Of a stretch of 64,000 nt of DNA, positions 34,127 to 44,528 are shown piece after piece; the first letter of the stretch is position 1, and each line of letters opens with the position of its first letter. Position numbers and translations under genes: made by a program. The notes below the pieces were generated by a model that worked only from the letters and a program-made list of their open reading frames with translations, was not told where the DNA came from and did not search any database. Source of the DNA: Thermoanaerobaculum aquaticum (GTDB lineage Bacteria; Acidobacteriota; Thermoanaerobaculia; Thermoanaerobaculales; Thermoanaerobaculaceae); contig NZ_JMFG01000008.1 of assembly GCF_000687145.1 (NCBI RefSeq), forward strand, positions 128,880-192,879. Direction: 5' to 3'.

Positions 34127-34843
34127 ATGGGCCGGCTTCTGGTTTCCTGGAGCGGCGGTAAGGACTCCCTCCTCGCCCTGGTCCGCGCCCGCCAAGCCGG
34201 CCACCACATCGTGGGGCTTTTGACCACGGTTTCGGAACCCTTAGGGCGCGTCACCATGCACGGCGTACGGAGGGAGCTGGTGCAGGCGCAGGCAAAAGCC
34301 CTGGGGCTCCCGCTTTTTGAGGCCAGCCTTCCCGTTCCCGATCCGGCCAACCCCAGGGACCGGTGCCCCCTTTGCCCGGTGGATGCTCCCCAGGCGGGCC
34401 TTGTGCCCAACACCACCTACGAGGAGGTCATGCGGGCCACCCTCAAACCTCTGGCCCAGACCGGCGTAGAAGGGGTGGTGTTTGGGGATATCTACCTGGA
34501 GGACTTGCGTTGCTTCCGCGAGTCCCTGCTGGCCCGGGCTGGCCTTGCGGGGGTTTTTCCGCTGTGGGGTGCGCAGCCAACAGAGCTTATTCGGGAGTTT
34601 TCAAACCAGGGCGGAAAAGCTCTGGTGGTTTGCTGCCGGCAGGACCTCGCCCCGCTTTTGGCGACCCAAACCGACAACGGCTTTTTGGCCAAACTGCCGC
34701 CCGGAGTTGATCCTTGCGGGGAAAACGGCGAGTTTCACACCTTCGTTTTTGCCCATGCCTCGTTTTCCGAACCCATAAGCTTCAAGTTGGGAGAAACAGT
34801 CACCCGTGATGGTTTTATTTGGCAAGACGTGCGACTGGCTTGA
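34127..34843 (+). CDS. PP-loop ATPase, diphthine-ammonia ligase family
   Basis: 238 residues. The start VSWSGGKDSLLAL holds the ATP-pyrophosphatase loop, and GVVFGDIYLEDLRCFRE and NGEFHTFVFAHASF are typical of COG2102 (Dph6-like). Bacteria lack diphthamide, so the substrate here is not diphthine; the family's bacterial role is not known. It follows the DUF6580 gene by 18 bp. Confidence 0.9.
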   Translation: MGRLLVSWSGGKDSLLALVRARQAGHHIVGLLTTVSEPLGRVTMHGVRRELVQAQAKALGLPLFEASLPVPDPANPRDRCPLCPVDAPQAGLVPNTTYEEVMRATLKPLAQTGVEGVVFGDIYLEDLRCFRESLLARAGLAGVFPLWGAQPTELIREFSNQGGKALVVCCRQDLAPLLATQTDNGFLAKLPPGVDPCGENGEFHTFVFAHASFSEPISFKLGETVTRDGFIWQDVRLA

Positions 34844-34863
34844 GCTCGCCTCAAGCCTTCCTC

Positions 34864-34898
34864 GCCCGGCAGCCACCGGGCGCGGCCGCGCGTTTTTC
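34864..34898 (+). terminator. Probable terminator before ilvE
   Basis: Stacked GC hairpins (GCCCGG/CCGGGC and the palindrome GCGCGGCCGCGC) end in GTTTTT. The placement between the PP-loop gene and ilvE is suitable for a terminator. Confidence 0.5.
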
Positions 34899-34945
34899 TT
34901 GCCAGCGAACGAAAGGCCGGTGAGGACCGGTAGAAAGGGGTAGCC

Positions 34946-36022
34946 ATGGACATTACGGATCGCTCGGTGGTACGGGCCCCAGATTTTCCCCTTGACCCGA
35001 ACAACTTACCGTTCGGGCGCACCTTTTCTCCCAACATGTTCCTCATGGACTACGACGAGGAAAGAGGCTGGCACAACCCCAGAATTGTTCCCTTTGGTCC
35101 CCTTTCCCTTTCACCGGCCACCATGGTTTTCCACTACGGGCAGGAGATCTTCGAAGGGCTAAAAGCGTTCCGCCACCCCGACGGTTCCGTTCACATCTTC
35201 CGCCCGGACCGCAACGCAGCGCGCTTCAACCGCTCGGCCCGGCGCATGTCCATGCCGGAAATCCCCGAATCGGTGCAGCTGGAGGCCATGCGGGCGTTGG
35301 TGGCGGTGGACCGCGAATGGGTCCCCCCAACTCCGGGTGCCCTTTACATCCGCCCCACCATGATTGCCACCCAGGAAAGCCTGGGTGTGAGCCCCTCCAC
35401 CCAGTACCTCTACTTCATCATCACCGGCCCCACGGGCCCCTACTTCCGCACCGCCGGAAAGACGCTGCGCATCATGATCGCCAGGGACTGGGTGCGGGCT
35501 GCCCCGGGCGGCACCGGCGCCGCCAAAACCGGCGGCAACTACGCCGCTTCGCTTTTGGCCCGCAAGATCGCCCGCGACCACGGCTGCGCTGAAGCTTTAT
35601 GGCTGGACGCGGTGGAGCGCCGCCACGTGGAAGAAGTGGGCGCCATGAACATCATGTTCGTTTTGGACGGCGTGGTTACCACCCCTCCCACCTCCGGAAC
35701 CATCCTCGAAGGTGTCACCCGGGAAAGCATTGGCGTCCTTTGCAAGGAACTGGGCATCCCCTTTGTCCAGCGGGCCATTCACATTGAGGAAATCATTCAG
35801 GGCCTGGAGGCCGGAGACTGCACCGAGGTTTTTGGCTGCGGCACCGCAGCGGTGGTGGCACCGGTGGGCGAGCTGGTGGATATCCTCCCCGACGGCAGCG
35901 AGCGCGTGTACAAGGTAGGCGACGGCAGCGAGGGGCCGGTCGCCAGGAAACTGCGGGAGGTGCTCACCGGCATCCAGTTTGGTACCCACCCCGACACCCA
36001 CGGCTGGCTAGTGCGGGTGTAG
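34946..36022 (+). CDS. ilvE: Branched-chain amino acid aminotransferase
   Basis: 358 residues, the class-IV PLP fold in its longer BCAT form. Key segments: FHYGQEIFEGLKAFRHPDGS, LYIRPTMIATQESLG, AAKTGGNYAASLLA (with the PLP-site region), CAEALWLDAVERRHVEEVGAMN reported here as EALWLDAVE and EVGAMNIMFV, and FGCGTAAVVAPVG. It makes Leu, Ile and Val from their keto acids. Transcribed alone. Confidence 0.96.
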   Translation: MDITDRSVVRAPDFPLDPNNLPFGRTFSPNMFLMDYDEERGWHNPRIVPFGPLSLSPATMVFHYGQEIFEGLKAFRHPDGSVHIFRPDRNAARFNRSARRMSMPEIPESVQLEAMRALVAVDREWVPPTPGALYIRPTMIATQESLGVSPSTQYLYFIITGPTGPYFRTAGKTLRIMIARDWVRAAPGGTGAAKTGGNYAASLLARKIARDHGCAEALWLDAVERRHVEEVGAMNIMFVLDGVVTTPPTSGTILEGVTRESIGVLCKELGIPFVQRAIHIEEIIQGLEAGDCTEVFGCGTAAVVAPVGELVDILPDGSERVYKVGDGSEGPVARKLREVLTGIQFGTHPDTHGWLVRV

Positions 36023-36160
36023 GTTCACCCAGTTTCGCCAGGGTTGCCAATGGCTCAAGGCGGGCGTCCCTCTTGTTGGGGCACGCAACGCCGAAAATCA
36101 GAAAGCCACGTCGCCCAACGAGGCCAAGCTGCCTCGAAAGACCCAAAAGCGCACAGAAGC

Positions 36161-37787
<1,627 letters not shown>

Positions 37788-38234
37788 TTAGCGAAGCAGC
37801 GCCAGCAGACCGCCCACGGCAGCCAACTGGCCAATCCAAAAAAGGAACATCCACTTGATGATTTCGGTCTTGAAGGCAGTCATGTCAGCGCGGAGTTTGG
37901 TGACCTCTTCGGTAATTCGATTATCCACCCTAGCAATTTGCAGCTCCAGCTTGGCCACTTCTTCGGTGATGCGGCTATCCACCCGGGCAATTTGCACCTC
38001 AAGCTTGGCCACCTCTTCGGTGACCCGGTTATCAAGCCGGGCTTCCGTTTCCAAAATGCGCTGGTTGAGCCGCGATTCGGTTTCCGCAAGCCTCCGGGCA
38101 AACCGCTCCTCCACCACCACCAGCGTGTCTTCCCGCGCCGCTTCCTCCACCGAAGACAAAAGCTTCGCCAAATCTTCGGCCCCCTCGTCGCCCAGCCGGT
38201 CCCGCAACGCCTTGGAAACCGCCACCACCGGCAT
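37788..38234 (-). CDS. Coiled-coil protein with C-terminal membrane helix
   Basis: 148 residues from ATG 38234 (MPVVAVSKAL). Residues 30-118 form a continuous coiled coil, including three near-identical 18-residue units (ARxDxRxTEEVAKLExQI). A hydrophobic segment at the end (WMFLFWIGQLAAVGGLLALL) anchors it. This is the plan of DUF1640/CCDC90-like proteins, common in mobile regions of bacteria. The frame runs open upstream into an integrase remnant, so the start rests on family length and the Met. Confidence 0.75.
   Translation of the reverse strand: MPVVAVSKALRDRLGDEGAEDLAKLLSSVEEAAREDTLVVVEERFARRLAETESRLNQRILETEARLDNRVTEEVAKLEVQIARVDSRITEEVAKLELQIARVDNRITEEVTKLRADMTAFKTEIIKWMFLFWIGQLAAVGGLLALLR
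37881..38042 (-). repeat. Three tandem 54-bp coding repeats
   Basis: Three consecutive 54-bp units code for the 18-residue coiled-coil repeat in the gene above. They differ at a few positions only, pointing to recent slippage or unequal exchange. Confidence 0.75.
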
Positions 38235-38249
38235 CGCTGCCTCCTCACC

Positions 38250-38625
38250 CCATGCTACCCAACCCCACCCCGCTGTCAAGGGCCGGGTATTCGTCCATAA
38301 CCTTTGGCACGCGTTGGTGGATTCGCGGAAAGCTTGGATGGGACGTGTGAGCTTGAGGGCGTGGTGGGGGAGCTGAGTGTTGGAGAGGATGAAGAAGTGG
38401 GCGAGCTTGCGGTTGAAAAGATCGGGGTCGGTGAAGAGCAAATCGAGGTGGAAGTTGACAAACATCTCCTGGAGGGTACGGTGGAAGCGCTCTACCTAAG
38501 GGTTTTCTTTTGGGGGGCGGGGGTGGGGGAAGAGGTGTGCCAAGCCAAAGGTTTCATGGCCTTTTCAAGCTCACCCGCAAACTCAGAGCCGTTATCCCTG
38601 ACAAAACAAAGAAGCGATAAAGGCG
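38250..38625 (-). pseudogene. Frameshifted integrase-core transposase remnant
   Basis: Minus-strand frames give the rve integrase signature in two pieces: VRDNGSEFAGELEKAMK (to about 38495) and, in another frame, VERFHRTLQEMFVNFHLDLL and FNRKLAHFFILSNTQLPHHAL (38483 to about 38330). A TAG and a one-base shift separate them (APQKKTLR stop versus NP stop VERF). The N-terminal half with the helix-turn-helix and the first catalytic Asp is missing. It is a dead IS481/IS3-type element. Confidence 0.75.
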
Positions 38626-38689
38626 GCTCGCTGGTGTCCGCCGAAGGACGGAAGAACGTGTGGACAGGTACCTTGAGGAACTTGCCCTG

Positions 38690-38922
38690 TTTGCCGTGAG
38701 GAGAGATTTTCGGAGGCCGTCCAGCCGTAGTGGAGGAGCTTGAGGACGCCGAGGGCAATCGGGATACACCGCGGGCCCTGCCCGCTAGGGTCGGTAGAGC
38801 ACAGCGGGTATTGAAGGGCATAGGCGTAGCGGTTGAGCGCCTGCGGGTTGCCCGGCCAGGGCACAATCGTATCCGGCTGCACGAACAGACCCACCAGCGG
38901 CTCGTAGAAACACGTCTGATAT
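38690..38922 (-). pseudogene. Rhs core-end remnant
   Basis: A minus-strand frame reads FYEPLVGLFVQPDTIVPWPG, NPQALNRYAYAL, then STDPSG, the closing motif of Rhs/YD-repeat cores. It opens after a stop at 38923 and has no start, so it is a severed tip. After DPSG the sequence runs into the integrase remnant. Confidence 0.75.
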
Positions 38923-38978
38923 CAGGGCTTCTTTAATCCTGATCGCTGAGTCATCACATCATAAGGATAATTCACAGT

Positions 38979-39422
38979 TTATCCAAAAACAATATCCGCT
39001 CGATCGAGCAAGACATCTTGTCCATATTTCCTCAACATCTGAGCATAATCGCGAATGCGCACCCTGATCTCGTCTTCAAAATTTGTGGTCTTCACTCGAG
39101 TGAACAAGGGGTCTTGGATTCCCAGTTTGCGAAGCCACGACGCTAAATACATCCTAATTTGCTCTCCTTGCTCATTGAGATATAATCCCGATGGCATTTG
39201 TCCATCTTCCAAGCGTACTACGAAGCACGAGAGATCCTGATCCCGCCACTCAAGCACCAACTCGACTCCCAAATTCTTTCCTACAAACCACACTTTATAT
39301 AGGTACATGAACTTTCCAGCCTCAAAATTGGAATAAGGTCCTGTGAATCCATATTCGTCTTTCAGAAAAGAAAATTCTTTTTGAACGGTCTCTAAAAACA
39401 ACTTGGCAATCTCGATAGCCAT
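38979..39422 (-). CDS. Candidate immunity protein for the first Rhs tip
   Basis: 147 residues, no signal peptide and no recognised family. It lies 18 bp downstream of the first Rhs gene, where immunity genes sit in Rhs and CDI loci. Base composition is clearly lower in GC than the surroundings. The protein has mixed alpha/beta segments (YLYKVWFVGKNLGVELVLEW, FEDEIRVRIRDYAQMLRKYG). Protection against the neighbouring toxin domain is inferred only from context. Confidence 0.7.
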   Translation of the reverse strand: MAIEIAKLFLETVQKEFSFLKDEYGFTGPYSNFEAGKFMYLYKVWFVGKNLGVELVLEWRDQDLSCFVVRLEDGQMPSGLYLNEQGEQIRMYLASWLRKLGIQDPLFTRVKTTNFEDEIRVRIRDYAQMLRKYGQDVLLDRADIVFG

Positions 39423-39440
39423 CCCGTACCCTCCTGCCTG

Positions 39441-41933
39441 TCAAGACTTGTCCAAGCCTGGCACACCTCCACGCCATTTGCCGAAGCGCCGAAACACTCG
39501 CTTATAGTTCCCATATCCCTTCAACTCCATTCGCTCCATGTTATAAACGTCAGACCAGGGCACCTTGCCTTTCTCCAGCCGCTCAACACGACGAGCAAAG
39601 TCGGGACCGGTATCAATAACCTGGCGTCCTTCCGCCTTCATCTGCCGGATCCATTCTCGATTGGCCCCGAAGCTCCACTCGGTTACAAAATCCTCAATGG
39701 TTTGGGCACCAATTTGTCGCGCATATTCACGTACGCGCTCCATATTCTCCCCGATCACTATCGGCGGCTTGGTGAATTGACCGGTCTGGAGATCGCGCCA
39801 GCGCTTCACTCTCGGATCGTATGCGACTGGAAGTTTCCAGCCTGGCAGCGCCTTTGGTGCGTGACCCGCCGGCAGCGCCTTCGCCACACGCCCAGGGGGG
39901 AGGGCGGGCTGGTCGGCGAGCTTCTTGAGGCCGGCAAGCTCCCGCAGGCCTTTGCCCGACACCACCGGCGCAAGGCCCGCCACCACCGTCGCACCCCGCT
40001 CCCACCACGCAAGCCTCTCCCCGGTGATGAGATCAACCCCGGTAATTGCCTCCTGCCAGTCCTTGATGTCCCCCACCACCGGCGTAAAGCCAAGCGCGGT
40101 GCTTTGGGCGTTGGGGTCGGTTACGATGTTCTTCCCAAACTCCTCCGCCACCCAGCCCCAGCATTCCCAGTCGTTCCAGCGGCAGGTCCCCATCGGGTCC
40201 CGGTACATCTGGGGTTGCCAGGAGACGTAGGCGTAGAGGTTGGGGGAGTCGAGGTCACGCAGGGGGTCTTCGGAAAGCCAGGACGCCGTGCGGGGGTCGT
40301 ACCAGCGGTTGCGGGCGTAAGCAAGACCGGTGGCAGGGTCCGTCCACAGCCCGTGGAAGAGCAGGGTTTGTCCACCCGGGATGGCCCCGCCCAAGGTGTC
40401 GCTGGCCGCTTGGATGGTGTCGTACGAAACGGGGAAGGTTTGTGCAAAGACAACTTCGTCCCGGCCTTCCGGAATGCTCCAGACAACGCTTTGTTCTTCC
40501 GCAAGAGGCCGGCCAGCAAGGTCAGCCAGCGCCTGGGTAAGCCGCACCCGGAAGCTTGCCCCCCGCGGCCAGCCGGCAAGGGCCAGGATGTCAATCCCGG
40601 GGGGAAGGTCCTGGGCCGTGTGGTCAGGCGGCGCCCGGGTGGGGGCCACCACGACCTCGCTTTGCGAAACTGGCTTCCACCCTTCCCCAGGCACCAGCTT
40701 TTCCACCATCACCCCCTCGCCCAGCGTGGCTGCATCCACCGGCAAGGCCATGGTGATGCGCAAGCCCCCTTTCGCCGCCTTCCCTTCATCCGCCACCACC
40801 CGCGTGACCGTCCCGCCGTCGGTGACCACAGCAGTGAGCTCCTTGTCAAAACGCACCTCCCGCACCTCCGGCCCCACCTCCCAATGAGCCTCAGCGTACG
40901 GGGTGTAGAGGTACCGCACGGGCATAGGAGGCCTTTCGGGACTACTTCCCGCCCTTTCCTCCACCAACCCCACGACGCTTCCCAGCTCGTCCTTCAACAC
41001 CGTGTACACCCGAACGCTTGTGGGCTTTGTGGGATCGGAAGCGGCAAAGGTCTCCACCTTGATTTGCACCACATCATCCAAACGTTGAGGCCCGGAAAGG
41101 TAGCTTTTCCGCCATAAAAGCCCGCCTTGGAAGTTCAACCCTTCTTCGGCAAGCAAGCGGTTGCCCTCCCAGAAAAAGCGCGTTTTGGCCACAAAGGGAC
41201 GCTTGGCCTCATCGCGTTCGCCTTGCGGAAGGGGCCCCAGGTGAATGCGGTGCAGGAGCCTGCCCAAGGCATCGTGCTCGTAAAGGATGCGGTGGCCTTC
41301 CAGGAGCCTGCCCGAAGCGTCCCTCACCCCCGAGCCCGGCTTGATGTCCACCTGCACGAGCCTCCCCCGCCAGTCCCACACGTAGGAAAACCGCTCGTCC
41401 TCCACCCTCCTGCCGGAACGGTCGTAGAGGTACGCCACACCTCCACGGGAGGCGATCCGCCCTCCCACACCCACCTCAAAGCCCACCGCTTCCCCAGCAC
41501 CTTCCCGCACCATGCGGGAAAGCCCATCCCCTTCCCCGTAAGCAAAACGGAAGCGCTCAAAGCTTTCCTGGCTGTCGCTTTCCCGAAGGCTGCCTGCCCC
41601 GGCAAAGGCACCGGCAAGGCGCTGCCCGGCGTCCAGCGCAAAGGACCACCCCATGCCGGAGATGAGCTCCGGCGTATGGGCCTGCACCCTTGCTTCGCAA
41701 AGGCGAAAGGTTGAACGCCTGGCAAGACGCTCCCCACCGTCCAACGGCGCCATGGACGAGGCCAGCGCCATGCCCGCAGCCAGCGCCGGTACCGCCGCAA
41801 TCATGCGATTCCCCGGGTCGGAAGTGTACCTGATGACCACCCCATCCCGGGTGGTCCAGGTTTTGATGGTGCCGTCGGGGTAGTAGCTGAAGGTTTCGCT
41901 TGTGGCATGCTGCCTTCCTGACGGCCTCGCCAA
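39441..41933 (-). CDS. 5'-truncated Rhs protein with C-terminal toxin tip
   Basis: 830 residues from a TTG at 41933, but the upstream YD-repeat shell is missing, so the gene is a truncated Rhs. YD-type repeats (YYPDGTIKTWTTRDGVVIRY, YLYDRSGRRVEDERFSYVWD) and an Ig-like insert lead to the core-end region (GLAYARNRWYDPRTASWLSE, NLYAYVSWQPQMYRDPMG). Next come a pretoxin PT-TG-like segment (TPVVGDIKDWQEAITGVDLI), a Pro-rich linker (PPGRVAKALPAGHAPKALPG) and a ~110-residue tip (VIGENMERVREYARQIGAQT ... KWRGGVPGLDKS) of no family I can name. The tip has lower GC. Confidence 0.82.
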   Translation of the reverse strand: MARPSGRQHATSETFSYYPDGTIKTWTTRDGVVIRYTSDPGNRMIAAVPALAAGMALASSMAPLDGGERLARRSTFRLCEARVQAHTPELISGMGWSFALDAGQRLAGAFAGAGSLRESDSQESFERFRFAYGEGDGLSRMVREGAGEAVGFEVGVGGRIASRGGVAYLYDRSGRRVEDERFSYVWDWRGRLVQVDIKPGSGVRDASGRLLEGHRILYEHDALGRLLHRIHLGPLPQGERDEAKRPFVAKTRFFWEGNRLLAEEGLNFQGGLLWRKSYLSGPQRLDDVVQIKVETFAASDPTKPTSVRVYTVLKDELGSVVGLVEERAGSSPERPPMPVRYLYTPYAEAHWEVGPEVREVRFDKELTAVVTDGGTVTRVVADEGKAAKGGLRITMALPVDAATLGEGVMVEKLVPGEGWKPVSQSEVVVAPTRAPPDHTAQDLPPGIDILALAGWPRGASFRVRLTQALADLAGRPLAEEQSVVWSIPEGRDEVVFAQTFPVSYDTIQAASDTLGGAIPGGQTLLFHGLWTDPATGLAYARNRWYDPRTASWLSEDPLRDLDSPNLYAYVSWQPQMYRDPMGTCRWNDWECWGWVAEEFGKNIVTDPNAQSTALGFTPVVGDIKDWQEAITGVDLITGERLAWWERGATVVAGLAPVVSGKGLRELAGLKKLADQPALPPGRVAKALPAGHAPKALPGWKLPVAYDPRVKRWRDLQTGQFTKPPIVIGENMERVREYARQIGAQTIEDFVTEWSFGANREWIRQMKAEGRQVIDTGPDFARRVERLEKGKVPWSDVYNMERMELKGYGNYKRVFRRFGKWRGGVPGLDKS
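40188..41000 (-). repeat. Rhs core repeat, copy 1
   Basis: About 810 bp nearly identical to 43237-44046. It begins at the MYRDPMG codons and extends to the VLKDELGSVVGLVEE codons. Differences are scattered substitutions and a short indel near 40440. Confidence 0.85.
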
Positions 41934-42048
41934 CCAAGCGCACGAGCCAACCCGTCACGCCGCCCGCCCGCAGCGCCCGCCCACGGGATTTTTGCGAAAC
42001 AAAGCGAACCCGAAGGACCTTGTTTGCAGACCGCCTTGTGGTCCCGTG

Positions 42049-42372
42049 TTATTGCTTCGCGAGGCGACGGCAAATCGCCAGGAATTGATTTTCGGCGCGA
42101 AGAAGGAGGTCTCCCAACTCCGATTCAAGCGGCCAAGAGTCCACAATCAGCCGCCCAAAACGAATTCCGCTCTCAGCAGCTTCGGCGAACCTTTGCGCAG
42201 CCAAGTCGGAAAGCATTTCAATAAGCTCCTGCCTTATGAAACGTAATTGCTCCTCAGTAATCCTCCCGTGCGCAGGTAGGTTACACCCGGCAAGCAGCTG
42301 GTCAATCCCAGCGATTCCCCTTCTGATAAGCTCTGCAACCTTCGCGAGTTGCCTACGGTCACTATCCTTCAT
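42049..42372 (-). CDS. Candidate immunity protein for the second Rhs tip
   Basis: 107 residues, largely helical, starting within the stop of the second Rhs gene (ATGA overlap), which fits a toxin-immunity pair made in coupled fashion. No known family. Its C-terminal part (GRLIVDSWPLESELGDLLLR) resembles the small protein at 44230 (GRLVTDSYAFSESPLGTELL), suggesting a family of related immunity proteins. Confidence 0.75.
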   Translation of the reverse strand: MKDSDRRQLAKVAELIRRGIAGIDQLLAGCNLPAHGRITEEQLRFIRQELIEMLSDLAAQRFAEAAESGIRFGRLIVDSWPLESELGDLLLRAENQFLAICRRLAKQ

Positions 42373-44024
42373 GGAAGTAGGTCCTCAGGATCTAAGATGA
42401 ATTTCTGAAGTTGGCCGCCGGGGTAACGGCCTTGTGGCGCTGCGCGTCCTTCGATGATCACGGTTCCGGGGCGGATACGCCATTGCTTAAAGTGTATCAT
42501 TCGATTCCATTCTGGCGGGAGCGCTAGAGATTCCCTCGAAGCCGGAAAAGTTTCAAACAAATAACTACCTTTCTCGAAGGCCTTCAGATTATCGTAGTAC
42601 CGGATGCCAAACTCATGGGCACCCGCAGGTCGGACTTTTACGGTTTCCACCACGAAGGATTGCAATATTTGCTGGCGCCTGGCACGCGGAACACCCTGAG
42701 CCCTGAGATACCTTGATGCATCTCGGACGCCTTGGTAAGGATCCACGAACGCGTTGGCAACCGGATTAGGCAGCGCCTCGGGCACGTGACCCGGCGGCAG
42801 CGCCTCTGCCACACGACCCGGGGGCAATGCGGGTCTATCTAAGATCCTGAGCTTTTGTAGCGCCTGAGCGCCCTCCGCGCTCTTCGCCGCAGCACCAAGG
42901 CCCGAAAAGAAAAGCGTCTCCCCAACAAACTCACCCACCTTGTCGGGGTCGGCGTTGACCACCGCGTTTCCAAGCCTTTGCATGCTGCCAGGGAAATCGG
43001 TGACCACTGACTTGCCAAATTCGTAAAGCCCAGTCGCGGTTTCAATCGGATGTGCAGCCACTTCGTAAAGGCCTTTTGCCATTCTCGGAATGGCCAGGGC
43101 CGCACCTTTCAACTCCGCCAGAGCAAACGAGCCCGATCGCTTTGCCGACCGCCACAGCTCCTCAGGAGAGCTAAACTGAGCAACGAACTCACTGGCGTAC
43201 ACCCCGCACGGTATGTCATCAAGGCCCAGGCAAAGGCCCATCGGGTCCCGGTACATCTGGGGTTGCCAGGCGACGTAGGCGTAAAGGTTGGGGGAGTCGA
43301 GGTCACGCAGGGGGTCTTCGGAAAGCCAGGACGCGCTTTTCGGGTCGTACCAGCGGTTTCGGGCATAAGCAAGCCCAGTGGCCGGGTCCGTCCACAGCCC
43401 GTGGAAGAGCAGGGTTTGTCCGCCCGGGAGGGCCCCGCCCAGGGTGTCGCTTGCCGCTTGGATGCTGTCGTACGAAACGGGGAAGGTTTGGTGGAAGACC
43501 ACCTCTTGGGAAGAATCCGCGGGAATGCTCCAGACAACGCTTTGTTCTTCCGCAAGAGGCCGGCCAGCAAGGTCAGCCAGCGCCTGGGTAAGCCGCACCC
43601 GGAAGCTCACCCCCCGCGGCCAGCCGGCAAGGGCCAGGATGTCAATCCCGGGGGGAAGGTCTTCGGCCGTGTGGTCAGGCGGCGCCCGGGTGGGGGCCAC
43701 CATGACCTCGCTTTGCGAAACTGGCTTCCACCCTTCCCCAGGCACCAGCTTTTCCACCCTCACCCCCTCGCCCAGGGTGGTTGCATCCACCGGCAAGGCC
43801 ATGGTGATGCGCAAGCCCCCTTTTGCCGCCTTGCCTTCATCCGCCACCACCTGCGTGACCGTCCCCGCTTCCGTGGTGAGGCTCGTAAGGCTTGCTTCAA
43901 ATTTGACCTCCCGCACCTCCGGCCCCACCTCCCCGTGGGCCTCACCGTACGGGGTGTAGAGGTACCGCGCGAGGACAGGAGGCCTTTCGGGACGGCTTCC
44001 CGCCTTTTCCTCCACCAACCCCAC
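42369..44024 (-). CDS. 5'-truncated Rhs protein with TNT-like toxin tip
   Basis: 551 residues from a GTG at 44024; the frame opens only after a TAG near 44100, so the Rhs shell is missing. The first ~260 residues duplicate the core of the other Rhs gene (core end at LYAYVAWQPQMYRDPMG). A helical pretoxin region, the PPGRVAEALPPGHVPEALP linker and a C-terminal tip follow. The tip (GSYLFETFPASRESLALPPE, then GTVIIEGRAAPQGRYPGGQ) has the layout of TNT-type NAD-glycohydrolase domains, but the match is by eye and weak. Its immunity candidate overlaps its stop. Confidence 0.8.
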   Translation of the reverse strand: MGLVEEKAGSRPERPPVLARYLYTPYGEAHGEVGPEVREVKFEASLTSLTTEAGTVTQVVADEGKAAKGGLRITMALPVDATTLGEGVRVEKLVPGEGWKPVSQSEVMVAPTRAPPDHTAEDLPPGIDILALAGWPRGVSFRVRLTQALADLAGRPLAEEQSVVWSIPADSSQEVVFHQTFPVSYDSIQAASDTLGGALPGGQTLLFHGLWTDPATGLAYARNRWYDPKSASWLSEDPLRDLDSPNLYAYVAWQPQMYRDPMGLCLGLDDIPCGVYASEFVAQFSSPEELWRSAKRSGSFALAELKGAALAIPRMAKGLYEVAAHPIETATGLYEFGKSVVTDFPGSMQRLGNAVVNADPDKVGEFVGETLFFSGLGAAAKSAEGAQALQKLRILDRPALPPGRVAEALPPGHVPEALPNPVANAFVDPYQGVRDASRYLRAQGVPRARRQQILQSFVVETVKVRPAGAHEFGIRYYDNLKAFEKGSYLFETFPASRESLALPPEWNRMIHFKQWRIRPGTVIIEGRAAPQGRYPGGQLQKFILDPEDLLP

Positions 44025-44046
44025 GACGCTGCCCAGCTCGTCCTTC
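43237..44046 (-). repeat. Rhs core repeat, copy 2
   Basis: Second copy of the ~810-bp Rhs core described at 40188-41000. Beyond its left edge the two genes share only the short PPGRVAxALP linker and otherwise diverge into different tips. Confidence 0.85.
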
Positions 44047-44229
44047 AGGACGCTATACGCCAGAACGGTTGTGGTCGTACTGGCACTACAAAAAAAGTGC
44101 TAGCGCCTTAGCCTATTGCGTTACCCAACACTCCGCTGTTGAGCTCGCGCTTCCCAGGTGGTCCGTGCGAAGCCGCGCAATTGCTGAAGTGCCCAGCCAA
44201 CGGGAGATTCATTGCTTCTTCCCTCGCTC

Positions 44230-44514
44230 TTAGCGAAATCGAGGAAATCGCCAGGCGTATTTCCGTACGACGTCATCCGCCAATTCCAGCAATTCAGTGC
44301 CCAAGGGGCTTTCGGAAAAGGCATAGCTATCCGTTACCAGCCGACCCAAACCCCGGGCCCATAACAATAAGCGCTCAGGGTTAGGTTGATCCTTCTCAAG
44401 CTCGCTTTTGATGTCTTCAAGCTCTCCAATGATGTCCGGAAGGAATCCATATGCGGCGGGTTGCTTAGCAGCCACTTTGCATTTGGCAATAAGCCCTTGG
44501 ATCTCGCCTTTCAT
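44230..44514 (-). CDS. Small helical protein, orphan immunity candidate
   Basis: 94 residues. Its C-terminal half aligns by eye with the immunity candidate at 42049 (GLGRLVTDSYAFSESPLGTE against RFGRLIVDSWPLESELGDLL). No Rhs tip is upstream, so it would be an orphan. It follows the next gene by 14 bp and is probably in its operon. Confidence 0.65.
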   Translation of the reverse strand: MKGEIQGLIAKCKVAAKQPAAYGFLPDIIGELEDIKSELEKDQPNPERLLLWARGLGRLVTDSYAFSESPLGTELLELADDVVRKYAWRFPRFR

Positions 44515-44528
44515 AGACCACCTCCACG

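Noticed and set aside
38554-38769. Separate small gene in the frame overlapping the integrase remnant
   Set aside because: It is an alternative frame of the same broken element, with no signal of its own.
39702-41117. 471-codon plus-strand frame opposite the first Rhs gene
   Set aside because: It is a shadow of the GC-rich Rhs coding strand: it lacks domains, is Pro/Gly/His/Arg-rich and has no ribosome site.
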